Assembly: GCA_028284415.1 (NCBI GenBank)
Contig: JANQRU010000007.1
Location: 1 to 64,000, forward strand
DNA from: Pyrinomonadaceae bacterium
Lineage (GTDB): Bacteria > Acidobacteriota > Blastocatellia > Pyrinomonadales > Pyrinomonadaceae
Direction: 5' to 3'
Length of the DNA stretch: 64,000 bases
The notes below the pieces were generated by a model. It saw only the letters and a list, made by a program, of their open reading frames with translations. It made no database searches and had not been told where the DNA came from. Below are positions 18,714 to 28,104 of the stretch, piece after piece; positions within the stretch are counted from its first letter, which is position 1; the number at the start of each line of letters is the position of its first letter. A program made the position numbers and the translations under genes.

Positions 18714-19964
18714 ATGAAGAAATCAACAATTTTAACTATTTTTATTTCTTTGACAATGATTTTTGCTCTTGCAAATTTCAGCCAGCTTTCGGCACAAGGA
18801 ACGGTTGAAGATCAATACTGGGAAATGGTCAAAGACAGCAAAGATATCCAAGATTTCAAAGACTATCTAAAAGAATATCCGAAAGGAAAATACGCTCCAA
18901 TTGCTCGTCTAAAAGTAAGACGAATGTCAAAATCAAAACCGACGAATAAAACTAAAGAAAATCTTTTGATTACTCCTAACTCGGTTGGTGATATACGTCT
19001 CGGAATGACAATCGCCGAAGCCCGTAAAGTTCTAAAAGGCGTGAAATTTGACCAAAGAGATTACAGCGAAGAAGGAGTTTGGGTTGAGCTTTCCAAAAAC
19101 GGGACTGAATTGGACATGCGATTTATGACTGATCAGAAAGACTACGCAACAGGAAATACAGATAAAGTTCCGATTAAAGAGTCTGCCAAAATAGAATCCA
19201 TACAATTTTCTGACAAACGTTACAAAACCGCTGATGGAGTTCATGTCGGTATGACCATCAAAGATGCCGAGCAAAAATTCGGGAAAATCAAGAAAATTAC
19301 ATTTTTGGAATATGATGCCAGCGAGGATGTAGAGTTTTCCAATGCACCATCAAGTTATTCATTCGATGTGAGCCCAAAAGAAGGTTCGCCAAGAGAGGCA
19401 AGGGCAGCAATCTACACAAATAATTTAAACATAACCACAAAATATAATATAGGGGCATACATCTCTTCTTTTGAAATCTCAGATTTTAGAAGCGGCACCC
19501 CGATTTCGGATAATGATGCTCCGAAATTTGAAAACTATCCTGCCGAAGAATTCTATAAGGGCAGAAACCGTCCATTGATTTTGGACTCATTTGGCAAAAT
19601 GTATAAAACTCGTTTAAGTAATGCAATCAAAAACCAAAAGCCAACCTTTGCCGGCAGATACATCGTTACAGGTTGGGGTTGCGGCACAGGCGGTTGTAAT
19701 ACCGGAGCAATAATTGACGCCAAAACTGGACGTGCCTATCCCTTTCCAGTTAGTTTGACCTCTGTAACTCAATACAATTCTGATGGCGAAGCTGTAAATG
19801 ATTTTCAAGACCAAGAGTATAAATTAAATAGTCGCTTGATGATGTTTGCAGGAAATCTCGAAGGCTCAAAGCATACCAACGGCGAAGACGTTATCGAATA
19901 TTACGAATTCAAAAATGGTAAATTTGTCTTTGTAAAATCAATGCCCTATAGAAAATCAAAATAG
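18714..19964 (+). CDS. Secreted protein with TPR-like N-terminal segment and GWGCGTGGC motif
   Basis: The frame opens at 18678, but ATG 18714 has AGGAG 8 bases before it and begins a signal peptide (MKKSTILTIFISLTMIF, cleavage near SAQG), giving 416 residues. Residues about 25-65 (DQYWEMVKDSKDIQDFKDYL then EYPKGKYAPIARLKV) match the short TPR-like unit seen beside caspase-like and formylglycine domains. The centre has two GMTIAEA/GMTIKDAEQKFG segments (LGMTIAEARKVL, VGMTIKDAEQKF), a probable internal duplication. The end has TGWGCGTGGCNTGAIIDAKT, found in uncharacterised periplasmic proteins. Function unknown. A terminator follows. Confidence 0.75.
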   Translation: MKKSTILTIFISLTMIFALANFSQLSAQGTVEDQYWEMVKDSKDIQDFKDYLKEYPKGKYAPIARLKVRRMSKSKPTNKTKENLLITPNSVGDIRLGMTIAEARKVLKGVKFDQRDYSEEGVWVELSKNGTELDMRFMTDQKDYATGNTDKVPIKESAKIESIQFSDKRYKTADGVHVGMTIKDAEQKFGKIKKITFLEYDASEDVEFSNAPSSYSFDVSPKEGSPREARAAIYTNNLNITTKYNIGAYISSFEISDFRSGTPISDNDAPKFENYPAEEFYKGRNRPLILDSFGKMYKTRLSNAIKNQKPTFAGRYIVTGWGCGTGGCNTGAIIDAKTGRAYPFPVSLTSVTQYNSDGEAVNDFQDQEYKLNSRLMMFAGNLEGSKHTNGEDVIEYYEFKNGKFVFVKSMPYRKSK

Positions 19965-19997
19965 AGCCACCAAAAATAGTTAAGATTTCTAATTAGG

Positions 19998-20040
19998 AAA
20001 AGGAGAAAAGCAATTTGTTAAATTACTCTTCTCCTTTTTT
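19998..20040 (+). terminator. Intrinsic terminator
   Basis: A 10-bp stem (AAAAGGAGAA at 19998, TTCTCCTTTT at 20029) ends in a run of six Ts. It closes the transcript of the secreted protein. Confidence 0.8.
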
Positions 20041-20128
20041 CTCCTTTAATGACTCTCAAAAATGACGGAGTAAAAAAATCTTATACAAATTTTAACAAAC
20101 CTAGTAAAATTATATTTGGAGGTTTCCT

Positions 20129-20587
20129 ATGAAAAAGAAAAAGAAAGAAAACCGCAAAAAAAAAGATAAACAAAAAGCATTGAATAAAAAAGAGCAAGAA
20201 AAACTTAAGAAGAAAAAAAAGAAAGAAGCAAAGAAAAAGAAAAAAGAAGAAAAAAAGCGAAGAAAAGAAGCTGAAAAACGAAAGAAAAAACTAGAGAAAA
20301 AACGCAAGAAGGAAGAAAAAAAGCGTAAGAAAAAAGAAAAGAAAGCTAAAGAAAAAGCTGAGAAACTTAAAAAGAAACAAACTAAAGAAAAAGTTGAAGT
20401 AAAGAAACCTGAAGTTGAGCAACAAACAGTTCAATTTATGGTTTTTGGTAAATATGCTCGAAGTTATCACCTACCGAGTTGTCGAGTTGTAGCAAAAGCG
20501 ATAGATAATCCTGAGACTAAAATATTTAATTCTTCCGACGAGGCAGACGCAGCTGGTTTTGTAGCTTGTAAAATGTGTAAACCATAA
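20129..20587 (+). CDS. Lys-rich protein with C-terminal Ada-like zinc-binding mini-domain
   Basis: Of 152 residues, the first 90 or so are nearly all Lys, Glu, Arg and Ala (for example KKKKKEAKKKKKEEKKRRK). The last 45 form a compact unit: YARSYHLPSCRVV, then FNSSDEADAAGFVACKMCKP. The spacing C-x(about 37)-C-x2-C and the phrase 'deA.aaGf.aCk.Ckp' match the metal-binding domain of Ada and related free-standing DNA-repair or nuclease-associated mini-domains. A polycationic tail plus zinc unit suggests nucleic-acid binding. No signal peptide. A strong GGAGG site precedes the ATG. The gene is monocistronic between a terminator and a three-gene pyrC operon. Function is inferred only from composition. 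Confidence 0.8.
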   Translation: MKKKKKENRKKKDKQKALNKKEQEKLKKKKKKEAKKKKKEEKKRRKEAEKRKKKLEKKRKKEEKKRKKKEKKAKEKAEKLKKKQTKEKVEVKKPEVEQQTVQFMVFGKYARSYHLPSCRVVAKAIDNPETKIFNSSDEADAAGFVACKMCKP

Positions 20588-20667
20588 TTAGATAATCAAA
20601 AAATTAGCTTTAAATTCATCCAGCCATTATTTATGTCTAAAAATTAGATATTTGTAATGGCATATTT

Positions 20668-21057
20668 TTGTTTAAATCAATAAAATACATCTTGGTGTCA
20701 GAACATATAGAAACAATCACACTCTATCGCCCGGTTGGTAAAAATGAATTGGCTCTAATCGAAGAAAGCAATTTCACAGAATTTCCACCGCGTTTGCCTG
20801 AACAACCGATATTTTATCCCGTTACAAACGAAGAATACGCAACCCAGATCGCCCGCGATTGGAACGCAAAACACAATCCCGACAAACTCGGCTACGTTAC
20901 AAAATTTGAAGTCACCATAGATTTTCTCGACAATTACGAAACAAAAATAGTCGGCGGCAAAACGCATGAAGAATACTGGATTCCAGCGGAAGATTTAGAA
21001 GAATTTAATAGAAATATTGTTGGGAAGATTGAAGTTATTGCAGAATTTAGAGGATAA
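20668..21057 (+). CDS. Small conserved protein (often labelled ADP-ribosylation/crystallin J1)
   Basis: The 129-residue protein carries TITLYRPVGKNELALIEES, FPPRLPEQPIFYPVTNEEYA, QIARDWN and EYWIPAEDLEEFN. I recall this pattern in a widespread small family whose database label is ADP-ribosylation/crystallin J1, although no catalytic ribosyltransferase motif is visible and the label may be wrong. The start is uncertain: TTG 20668 opens the frame, and TTG 20692 or GTG 20695 are alternatives; none has a clear ribosome binding site. It leads a tight run with the next gene (5-base gap) and pyrC. Confidence 0.7.
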   Translation: MFKSIKYILVSEHIETITLYRPVGKNELALIEESNFTEFPPRLPEQPIFYPVTNEEYATQIARDWNAKHNPDKLGYVTKFEVTIDFLDNYETKIVGGKTHEEYWIPAEDLEEFNRNIVGKIEVIAEFRG

Positions 21058-21062
21058 ATAAA

Positions 21063-21650
21063 ATGAAAAAGGTATTTTTTCTAATTGCACTAATCATTCC
21101 TATAATCGTATTTTTCTCGATTAAATATCATTTTGAATATTATGACAGCTTAGGAAAAAAATACGATTGTTATCCAATCAAAGATTGCAAATTTGATATA
21201 AATGGCGACTCCATTACTGATTTTGTTGAAACTGTTGATGAATCAACTCGAAATGATAAATTCAATTATCGACTTAAAGTTTTCTTGAATGAAAATAATG
21301 CTAAAAAAGAAATTTTAAACCTAAAATATGAACCGACGGATAATACATACCGAACTCATATTGCATTCGTTATTGAAAATGACAAAAGGAAAATTGTTAT
21401 TTACGATACATTAAATGAACATCAATTTTTTTATTGGAACGGTCAGTTTCTAAAACACAATGACAGTCCATCTCCAAAAGAAAAGCAAATTCGAAAAGCA
21501 CTTGGTTACAATGATGATACAGGTGGATTTCGCACTAAAATATTCTATCCTTTTTTTATTATTCCAATGATGTTCGTTTATTATTTCATTCTGTTTTTGG
21601 TTTCTATAATTTACTACTATAAGAAACTTACAAATAATGATTTACCTTAA
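21063..21650 (+). CDS. Membrane protein with two terminal TM helices
   Basis: The 195-residue protein has a TM helix at residues 4-20 (VFFLIALIIPIIVFFSI) and one near 160-187 (FFIIPMMFVYYFILFLVSI), so a loop of about 135 residues faces the periplasm. That loop includes CKFDINGDSITDFVETVDES, like a single FG-GAP/calcium-loop element. No family recognised. It sits 5 bases after the preceding gene and 7 before pyrC, so the three are probably cotranscribed. Confidence 0.65.
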   Translation: MKKVFFLIALIIPIIVFFSIKYHFEYYDSLGKKYDCYPIKDCKFDINGDSITDFVETVDESTRNDKFNYRLKVFLNENNAKKEILNLKYEPTDNTYRTHIAFVIENDKRKIVIYDTLNEHQFFYWNGQFLKHNDSPSPKEKQIRKALGYNDDTGGFRTKIFYPFFIIPMMFVYYFILFLVSIIYYYKKLTNNDLP

Positions 21651-21657
21651 TTTATAA

Positions 21658-22941
21658 ATGAAACTTTTAATAAAAAACGGTCACTTGATTGACCCGATTG
21701 GACAAGAAAATACTGGAATGAACGTTTTGATTGAGGATGGACAAGTTACCGCTTGGTTGAAACAGAATGAGGAAGCACCTGCTGATGCGGAAGTTTTTGA
21801 TGCGAGCGGTTGTTTGGTTGCACCTGGCTTTATTGATTTGCATGTGCATTTGCGTGAGCCTGGGCAAGAGCATAAAGAAACGATTGCAACGGGTTGTGCT
21901 TCGGCGGTTGCGGGCGGTTGGACGAGTATTTGTCCGATGCCGAATACGAATCCGATTAATGATAATGCGGCAATTACACGCTTTATGATTGAGCAAGCAG
22001 AACACGCTGGGCTTGCGAATGTTTTTCCTATTGGTGCGATTACAAAAGGTTCGAGCGGTGAGCAACTTGCCGAAATGGGCGAGATGAAAGCGGCTGGAGC
22101 AGTTGCCGTTTCGGATGACGGACGACCTGTTCCAACTGCGGGAATGATGCGTCGTGCGATGGAATATGCGAGGGATTTTGATTTACCTGTGATTGACCAT
22201 TGCGAAGACAAATCACTTTCATCGGGAGGCGTGATGCATGAAGGAAAAGTTTCGCTTCTGCTTGGAATGAAAGGTATGCCCGCACTTGCCGAAGATATTG
22301 ATGCAGTTCGTGATATTTTGCTTGCAAAGGAAACGGGTTCGCACATACACATCGCACACGTTTCGACCAAAGGTGCAGTCGAAGCTGTTCGACGTGCGAA
22401 AAATGAAGGAATACATGTAACTACAGAAGTTACACCGCATCATTTTACTTTGACCGATAAAGCTGTCGAGGGTTACGACACAAATACAAAGATGGCTCCG
22501 CCACTTCGTTCGGAAGAACATCTGGAAGCTGTTCTTGAAGGTATCAAGGACGGTACGATTGATGCCATAGCAACTGACCATGCACCTCATCACGAAGATG
22601 AAAAAGCTCTCGAATACGATGCTGCTCCTTTCGGAATTACCGGGCTTGAAACTGGAGTTGGATTGGCTTTTAATGAGTTAGTCCATAAAGGAATAATCAG
22701 TTTGGAAAAATTGGTCGAACTCTGTTCCTCAAATCCTGCAAAGATATTCAAACTCGAAGGTCGAGGAACTTTAGTTAAAGGTTCGATCGCCGACGTTACG
22801 ATCATTGACCCTGAACTTGAGTGGACTTATAAAGCCAATGAATCCAAATCCAAATCAAAAAATTCACCATTTGACGGTTGGAAATTTACGGGTGGGGTCG
22901 TCGCTACAATAGTCGGTGGAAAAATCGTTTATCAAAGATAA
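21658..22941 (+). CDS. pyrC: Dihydroorotase, class I
   Basis: The 427-residue amidohydrolase has the metal-binding [15 protein letters not shown], the PMPNTNP loop, [26 protein letters not shown] and [12 protein letters not shown], the complete class I DHOase set. It interconverts carbamoyl-aspartate and dihydroorotate. It closes a three-gene run with two small unknown genes in place of pyrB. GC content is higher than in its immediate upstream neighbours. A second dihydroorotase-like role (PyrX) is unlikely because the metal ligands are complete. Confidence 0.95.
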   Translation: MKLLIKNGHLIDPIGQENTGMNVLIEDGQVTAWLKQNEEAPADAEVFDASGCLVAPGFIDLHVHLREPGQEHKETIATGCASAVAGGWTSICPMPNTNPINDNAAITRFMIEQAEHAGLANVFPIGAITKGSSGEQLAEMGEMKAAGAVAVSDDGRPVPTAGMMRRAMEYARDFDLPVIDHCEDKSLSSGGVMHEGKVSLLLGMKGMPALAEDIDAVRDILLAKETGSHIHIAHVSTKGAVEAVRRAKNEGIHVTTEVTPHHFTLTDKAVEGYDTNTKMAPPLRSEEHLEAVLEGIKDGTIDAIATDHAPHHEDEKALEYDAAPFGITGLETGVGLAFNELVHKGIISLEKLVELCSSNPAKIFKLEGRGTLVKGSIADVTIIDPELEWTYKANESKSKSKNSPFDGWKFTGGVVATIVGGKIVYQR

Positions 22942-23098
22942 TCTAACCGCACAGAACACAAAGGATGCTAATAGTTATTTATCAAAAGAAAACTCTTTGC
23001 ATTCTACGCTTCCTTTGCGGTTAATTTTCGCAAACTTAACCTTTAAAGACTTTGTGTTAAAATCAATCAAAATTTTCTAAAGGGGAAAATAAATACAA
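22942..23098. repeat. Intergenic stretch with decayed dyad repeats
   Basis: TAACCGCA just after the pyrC stop recurs inverted as TGCGGTTA near 23017-23025, and ACAAAGGATGC is mirrored by GCATTCTACGCTTCCTTTG. This resembles the common short 'CGCAAAGAACGCAAAG' type of intergenic repeat. It might also act as a loose terminator. A GGGGA ribosome binding site for the next gene lies at its end. Confidence 0.45.
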
Positions 23099-23869
23099 AT
23101 GGAATTTCTATCCGACCCACAAATGTGGATTGCGTTTGCGACTTTGACCATTCTCGAACTTGTTCTGGGGATCGATAATATCGTTTTCATATCAATTCTT
23201 GCCGATAAACTTCCCGAAGAACAGAAAAATAAAGCTCGGATAATCGGGCTGGCAATGGCTTTGATAATGCGTATTATCTTGCTTGCTACGCTGTTTTTGA
23301 TAATCAATCAACTCACAGGAACTCTGTTTTCGGCATTCGGTTGGGATTTTTCGGTTAAAGATTTGATCTTGCTGTTGGGTGGAATGTTCCTGATCGGAAA
23401 AGCGACGCATGAAATTCACGGCTCGCTTGAAGGTGAACATGGCACTAAAGCTAAAAAGGTTTACGCTTCGTTTACAAGCGTTATTATTCAGATTACGTTG
23501 ATTGATATGGTTTTCTCGCTCGATTCCGTTATTACAGCGGTCGGAATGGTTGATAATATCTGGGTAATGATTGCGGCTGTCACGATTGCTATCGTCGCAA
23601 TGATGCTTTTTGCAGGACCGATCGGAAGATTTGTCGAAAAACACCCGACGGTCAAAATGCTTGCGTTGGCTTTCCTTTTGCTGATCGGTTTTGTGCTTGT
23701 CGCGGAAGGATTTCACCAGAAAATTCCGAAAGGCTATATATATTTCGCAATGGCATTCTCGGTCTTTGTCGAGCTACTCAATATGAGACTACGCAAACGC
23801 GGCAAACCGGTTGATTTACATGATGCTTATAGTGAAGAGGGTGAATCTAAAGTTGAGGCAATGGGTTAA
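23099..23869 (+). CDS. TerC-family integral membrane protein
   Basis: The 256-residue protein has about seven hydrophobic helices. The family motifs ILELVLGIDNIVFISILADK (residues 18-37) and LIDMVFSLDSVITAVGM carry the acidic residues in membrane helices thought to bind metal ions (Mn or Ca) in TerC/Alx/YkoY proteins. Members export manganese or help metalate secreted enzymes during translocation. A GGGGA site precedes the ATG. It is unrelated to any adjacent tellurite-resistance gene, so a metal homeostasis role is more likely than tellurite resistance. Confidence 0.92.
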   Translation: MEFLSDPQMWIAFATLTILELVLGIDNIVFISILADKLPEEQKNKARIIGLAMALIMRIILLATLFLIINQLTGTLFSAFGWDFSVKDLILLLGGMFLIGKATHEIHGSLEGEHGTKAKKVYASFTSVIIQITLIDMVFSLDSVITAVGMVDNIWVMIAAVTIAIVAMMLFAGPIGRFVEKHPTVKMLALAFLLLIGFVLVAEGFHQKIPKGYIYFAMAFSVFVELLNMRLRKRGKPVDLHDAYSEEGESKVEAMG

Positions 23870-23951
23870 AACTAAAATCAGAGTAGTTAGCTTTATTTGC
23901 TCTCTTTTCAAGTTTATTAATCTAAATAATTTTATGAGGAATATATATTTT

Positions 23952-24659
23952 ATGAAGTTTTTATTGATGATTTCTTTTTTATGTTTATTCGCATTTGTGG
24001 GATGCCAAGCAGTAAGCGAAAGTAGCAGTAAGAATGAGAGCACTTCTCCAACATTGGGTGAGGATGGAGTTTCAGGCGTCAGTAATGAAACTAAGTCAGA
24101 ACCTGTTTCTGAAAGCAAAGAAGTTACAGCTCCAGACAATCCAGACAAAGAACCCGATAAGAAAGAAACTTCTGAAAATGCTGGTAAAATTGAAACTATC
24201 TATACTGACCTCGATGAGAAAAAATGCAAAACCATCAAATCCAGCGAGGAAGAAGAATGGATCATTCAGGAATGTCCTGGTGTTGCGGGTTATAAATTAG
24301 AAGTTATCGAAGGCGATTTACGTCAATCAATTAATGTGATCGCTCCATCAGGCGGAAAATATCAATTAGATTTCCAATCAAATGTTTCGATGGCATTTTC
24401 TTATTTGGGAAAAAAAGCCGAATGGCGTGTCAAAAGACAAGGTGGCAAAATAATTCCGGTCGGATTGATTACAAGGTTTAATGCAAGCGAAGACCCTGAA
24501 GATTCAAAAAAAATCACATCTTACCTAGTTGTAACTAAATTTGATGGTGAATTTATTTGTGTAACAGATGTCGTCAAACCAATTAGAAATGCAAATGTAA
24601 AAGCAAGACAATTAGCTGATGTTGCACCAACTAAACCCTGTTTGAAAGGAAACAGATAA
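23952..24659 (+). CDS. Lipoprotein of unknown function
   Basis: The frame is open from 23811 inside terC, but ATG 23952 starts a lipoprotein signal (MKFLLMISFLCLFAFVGC) with Cys18 in the lipobox, preceded by GAGGA. The mature 218 residues begin with a Ser/Glu/Lys/Pro-rich linker of about 60 residues (typical of a tether), then a beta-rich domain with KCKTIKSSEEEEWIIQECPG and a Cys pair near the end (FICVTD, KPCLKG). Not recognised. It is 8 bases before the CWC gene, so probably in one operon with it and the cyclase. Confidence 0.7.
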   Translation: MKFLLMISFLCLFAFVGCQAVSESSSKNESTSPTLGEDGVSGVSNETKSEPVSESKEVTAPDNPDKEPDKKETSENAGKIETIYTDLDEKKCKTIKSSEEEEWIIQECPGVAGYKLEVIEGDLRQSINVIAPSGGKYQLDFQSNVSMAFSYLGKKAEWRVKRQGGKIIPVGLITRFNASEDPEDSKKITSYLVVTKFDGEFICVTDVVKPIRNANVKARQLADVAPTKPCLKGNR

Positions 24660-24667
24660 ACTGACAA

Positions 24668-24889
24668 GTGAGTTTTAAGAAAGCATTAAGTTTTACTTCA
24701 GAAAAATACAAAGAGCCATCAACCTGTGAGTCTTGCGGAAACGAATTTATCTGTGGTGCAACAATTAAAGGTTGTTGGTGTATGAACTTAAAACTCACTG
24801 ATGAATTAAGAAAAGAGTTAAAATCAAAATTTAATGACTGCCTTTGTCAGAAGTGTCTGGAGAGTTTTATTTTAGGAGAGCAAAAATGA
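24668..24889 (+). CDS. Cysteine-rich CWC-family small protein
   Basis: A 73-residue protein, starting with GTG, contains CESCGNEFICGATIKGCWCM and CLCQKC, matching the Cys-rich CWC family (C-x2-C ... C ... CWC). The cysteines probably bind zinc. Function is not established. Its TGA overlaps the ATG of the next gene (ATGA at 24886-24889), and it follows the lipoprotein by 8 bases. Confidence 0.8.
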   Translation: MSFKKALSFTSEKYKEPSTCESCGNEFICGATIKGCWCMNLKLTDELRKELKSKFNDCLCQKCLESFILGEQK

Positions 24890-25734
24890 ATAAATCCAAA
24901 ATATTTTTCATAAGTCTTTGTTTATTTTCAATCTTTTCTTTTTTGTTGACTAGCTGTCAGCAACAATCCAATGACAAACCTTCTGAAGAAACTCCCAAAG
25001 CACAAAACACTTTCCCAAACGGCAAAATTGTTGATTTATCCTACGATTTTTCTGACGAAACTGTTTACTGGGTAAATGCCAAGAAGTTTGAAAAGGAGAA
25101 GGTTGCTGAAGGAATGACCGAGAATGGCTTTTACTATTCAGCAAATAATTTTTCCGCAGCTGAGCATGGCGGAACTCACATAGATGCTCCGATACATTTT
25201 GCCAAAGGAAAACAGACAGTTGACCAAATCCCACTCGAAAAATTAATCGCTCCTGCCGTAAAAATTGATGCTTCTAAACAAGGAATAAATAACTGGGATT
25301 ATCAAATAACAGTTGAAGATTTAACCAATTGGGAAAAAGAACACGGACAAATTCCTGATGGGAGTATTTTATTTTTACAGACAGGCTTCGGCAGATTTTA
25401 TCCAGATACAGATAAATATCTAGGTACGGACAAACGTGGTGATGATGCAATCAAAGATTTACATTTTCCCGGACTTTCTCCCGAAGCAGCAAAATGGCTC
25501 GTCAAAAACAGACAAATCAATGCTATCGGGATTGATACCGCGAGCATTGATTATGGACAGTCAACTAAATTTGAAAGTCATGTGGTTTTGATGGAAGAAA
25601 ATATTCCTGCCTTTGAAAATGTTGCTAATCTAGATAAATTACCCGCAAAAGGCTTCCAAGTTATTGCATTACCAATGAAGATCAAGGATGGAAGCGGAAG
25701 CCCTCTGCGAATAATTGCTGTTTTACCAAACTAA
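24886..25734 (+). CDS. Cyclase-family lipoprotein (kynurenine formamidase-like fold)
   Basis: ATG 24886 has AGGAGAG before it and begins a lipoprotein signal ending in LLTSC, Cys22 approximately, giving 282 residues. The domain carries the metal-binding HGGTHIDAPIHF motif and DWEKEHGQIPDGSILF-type, FPGLSPEAAKWLV and IGIDTASIDYG segments of the putative cyclase family (PF04199). The family includes arylformamidase and isatin hydrolase; the physiological substrate cannot be told. Being a lipoprotein it would act in the periplasm, unlike most members. Confidence 0.88.
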   Translation: MNKSKIFFISLCLFSIFSFLLTSCQQQSNDKPSEETPKAQNTFPNGKIVDLSYDFSDETVYWVNAKKFEKEKVAEGMTENGFYYSANNFSAAEHGGTHIDAPIHFAKGKQTVDQIPLEKLIAPAVKIDASKQGINNWDYQITVEDLTNWEKEHGQIPDGSILFLQTGFGRFYPDTDKYLGTDKRGDDAIKDLHFPGLSPEAAKWLVKNRQINAIGIDTASIDYGQSTKFESHVVLMEENIPAFENVANLDKLPAKGFQVIALPMKIKDGSGSPLRIIAVLPN

Positions 25735-25736
25735 CT

Positions 25737-27968
25737 TTATTTTCCTTGCTGTAGTCTGTTCAGACGATTTGATTTTGCCCGAAGAGTCCTCATCAGTCTG
25801 CAAATTTTTGACGCTTTAATCTCAGCTTCTGATAGCGTATATTTTCGACCAGTTCTGGAATTTGTCATCTTTTGCAGTTTATTGATGGTTAAAATTTTAC
25901 CCCTTCCTGTACAAGGATTGGTCAAAATATTTCTGATGTTATAGAAAGCTCCTATCGTAGAACTGAATTCCGAAGCTTTTCTACCAAATTTAGAGACCAA
26001 ACCATCATCGTCGGCTTGTAAAAATTCTGATAACAAATCAAAAAACTCAGGAGAAACTTGCGAGATCAAACCAAGTTCTTTGATGTTATCAATCAAATAC
26101 TCGAATTCTTCTTTCTGTTTTCGTCTTCGCTCTGCGACAAATCTCTCTCTTTGTTCTTTTGCTCTTTCAGCGGCTTCCTGTCTTTCTTGTTCTTGTTTAC
26201 GTTTGCGTTCTTCAGTCGCAAGCCTTCTTTCTTCTGCCTGTTGACGACGGCGTTCTTCAGTTCTCCGTCTAGCTTCGTCGCGTTTTTGTTGATCGCATAC
26301 TTTCTTTAATTTCTTAAAACATTCTTCATGAGCTTTCTCCAAGTTTGCTAATTCTTGTTTGGCTCGATCTGCTGACTTTTGGAGATTATTTGCTGTCGAA
26401 CGAGCAGCATTTGCTCTGGCTCTGGCTCTTCGTGCGGCTTTTCTTAACTGTCTAGCTTTAAATTTTAGATTTGCAAGATTTTGACGATCTTGATCTTGAA
26501 TTTTATCCAGCGAATCTAAACCAGATGCATCATTAGCTCGTTTCAAAGCCTCTTGAGCAGAAATTTTTCCATCCCGATAATCTCGCCAAGCTTGCCGTCG
26601 AACCTCCCTCTGTAGCTCAAAATCTCTTTCTGTATAAACACGTCCTCTTGATTCATCTATAATTCTGCCTCTACCAAAGTTTGGATCTTTAGCCGCATCC
26701 TCAGCTTTTTTAGCTTCATCTTCTGCCTTTTTAGCTTTTTCTTCTAAATCATCTGCATAATCTTTGGCTAAATCTGCCATATTTTGCAATTTATCCGCTT
26801 CAGCTTCTTTACTTTTGATCAGGTGTTTTAATCTATCGCACTCTCTTTTTAATTCAGCACAAGGATTTCGAGAGTTTGCAATTATCGTTGTGTAAATCTG
26901 ATTTAAATTATAAGGAGCTTGATTTTGTCTGGTTTGGGTCGTATTCATCCCATTACAATCATTTCTGACATTTTCTTCACAACTATTAAATGAATTTTTA
27001 CGCTCAAATTCAGCTTCTTCTTGAGCTTTGTTAGCTTCATTTTGTAAATTGTTTGCTAAGGTTTTAGTTGTGTCAGCCGCTGCTTTTGCATTCTCAGCAT
27101 TTTCTTTAGCTTTAACAGCCTCAAATTTCTTTTTGTTTGAATCGTTACTATTATTGTTTAGCCCCTTTGCACCGCTTAGGTTTTCGAGCTTATTTTCTGC
27201 ATCTTGCGGGTTTATTTTATTTGAGCTTAAATCATCGCTAAGTTTGTTACGTTCTTGTTTTAGTTTGTTTAGGTCAGATTCTGTGTAGGCTTTCTCATTT
27301 TCTTCATCTATGACAGCCGGATTATCAGTTCCAGCTGATTCTTTAGCTTTTTTTGCATTGCTTTCAGCATCTTTGGCTTTATTTTCAAAGTTGTCGGCAT
27401 TTTCCTTTGCTTCATTTGCCGCATCCATCGCAGCAAATGCCATATCCTCCTTTAACCAAGTAGTTATCCGAACATTTTCGCATAACTCCATTTCACAAGG
27501 GCTTTCTGATTCTTCAGTTGATGTCGAACCATTCGATCCGTTGGTCGAGCCGCTATTTTCTGAAGTGTTCTCATTTATTGGCTCACCGGGAATCTGTAAT
27601 CTAACGCCTAAAAGTTCCCTGTCTTGTGTACAAGTAAGTTCTTTGCGGCAAGTCAGACAAGTTACAACAACTCTTCCGTTGTAGATATTTGGAGTCAGTC
27701 CGGTTGTGTCGAAAATAACAGGAACTACTTTATCTTTTCGTCCTTTCACTTCCAATTCAGTAACCGCAAAACGCATGAAATTGATGTCCTCAAGTGAAAT
27801 ACGAAACTTATGCTTCTTTTTACAACGGTTCTGGACTGTCAAATTACTATTTGCTCTAAAGTTTGACGCAAGTTTTACATCCCAAGCTAATTGTTCAGTT
27901 GGTTCTTGCGCATATGTGAAAAAGCAAAATATGAAAATTAATAAAACGGGGTAAATTATTTTTTTCAT
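25737..27968 (-). CDS. Secreted coiled-coil protein with large internal duplication
   Basis: The frame opens at 28067, but ATG 27968, with AAGGAG upstream, starts a signal peptide (MKKIIYPVLLIFIFCFF, cleavage near TYAQ), giving 743 residues. Residues 21-160 form a beta-like head with a CLTC-x-KELTC cluster and a Ser/Gly/Asn linker. Residues about 161-338 and 367-557 are two copies of one unit: a helical Ala/Lys/Glu part, then VIDEENEKAYTESD or IIDESRGRVYTERD, a KINPQDA or KISAQEA turn, an SG-L end, and an ANNLQ helix with Cys pairs. Residues 560-640 are a highly charged Arg/Glu helix. It follows the 508-residue secreted gene, separated by a terminator. Probably structural or surface-associated. 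Confidence 0.8.
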   Translation of the reverse strand: MKKIIYPVLLIFIFCFFTYAQEPTEQLAWDVKLASNFRANSNLTVQNRCKKKHKFRISLEDINFMRFAVTELEVKGRKDKVVPVIFDTTGLTPNIYNGRVVVTCLTCRKELTCTQDRELLGVRLQIPGEPINENTSENSGSTNGSNGSTSTEESESPCEMELCENVRITTWLKEDMAFAAMDAANEAKENADNFENKAKDAESNAKKAKESAGTDNPAVIDEENEKAYTESDLNKLKQERNKLSDDLSSNKINPQDAENKLENLSGAKGLNNNSNDSNKKKFEAVKAKENAENAKAAADTTKTLANNLQNEANKAQEEAEFERKNSFNSCEENVRNDCNGMNTTQTRQNQAPYNLNQIYTTIIANSRNPCAELKRECDRLKHLIKSKEAEADKLQNMADLAKDYADDLEEKAKKAEDEAKKAEDAAKDPNFGRGRIIDESRGRVYTERDFELQREVRRQAWRDYRDGKISAQEALKRANDASGLDSLDKIQDQDRQNLANLKFKARQLRKAARRARARANAARSTANNLQKSADRAKQELANLEKAHEECFKKLKKVCDQQKRDEARRRTEERRRQQAEERRLATEERKRKQEQERQEAAERAKEQRERFVAERRRKQKEEFEYLIDNIKELGLISQVSPEFFDLLSEFLQADDDGLVSKFGRKASEFSSTIGAFYNIRNILTNPCTGRGKILTINKLQKMTNSRTGRKYTLSEAEIKASKICRLMRTLRAKSNRLNRLQQGK

Positions 27969-28053
27969 CTCTTCGGACTCCTTAAAATGGCAAATTGTCA
28001 AAATCTTCAAACAATCTTTCGTTTTATAAACCGATTCAGATTTATTTTTTTGC

Positions 28054-28085
28054 AAAAAAAAGAGCAAGCTATTTAAGCCTGCTCT
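28054..28085 (-). terminator. Intrinsic terminator
   Basis: On the minus strand AGAGCAGGC (28085-28077) pairs with GCTTGCTCT (28069-28061) around a 7-base loop and is followed by eight Ts. It ends the transcript of the 508-residue gene, partly insulating the coiled-coil gene. Confidence 0.85.
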
Positions 28086-28104
28086 GAAATATCTTTTCGT
28101 TTAA

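Noticed and set aside
21681..22370. Long antisense ORF (229 codons) opposite pyrC, with further ones at 22219-22593 and 23192-23716
   Set aside because: They lie wholly within convincing genes on the other strand, have low-complexity Ser/Arg/Cys-rich composition and no ribosome binding sites; shadow frames.
23099..23869. Tellurite resistance determinant
   Set aside because: TerC-family proteins are widespread in metal homeostasis; no terB, terD or terZ genes are nearby.
26058..27684. Plus-strand ORFs opposite the coiled-coil gene
   Set aside because: Phe/Ser/Leu-rich mirror of a Lys/Glu/Ala-rich helix; shadows with no start signals.
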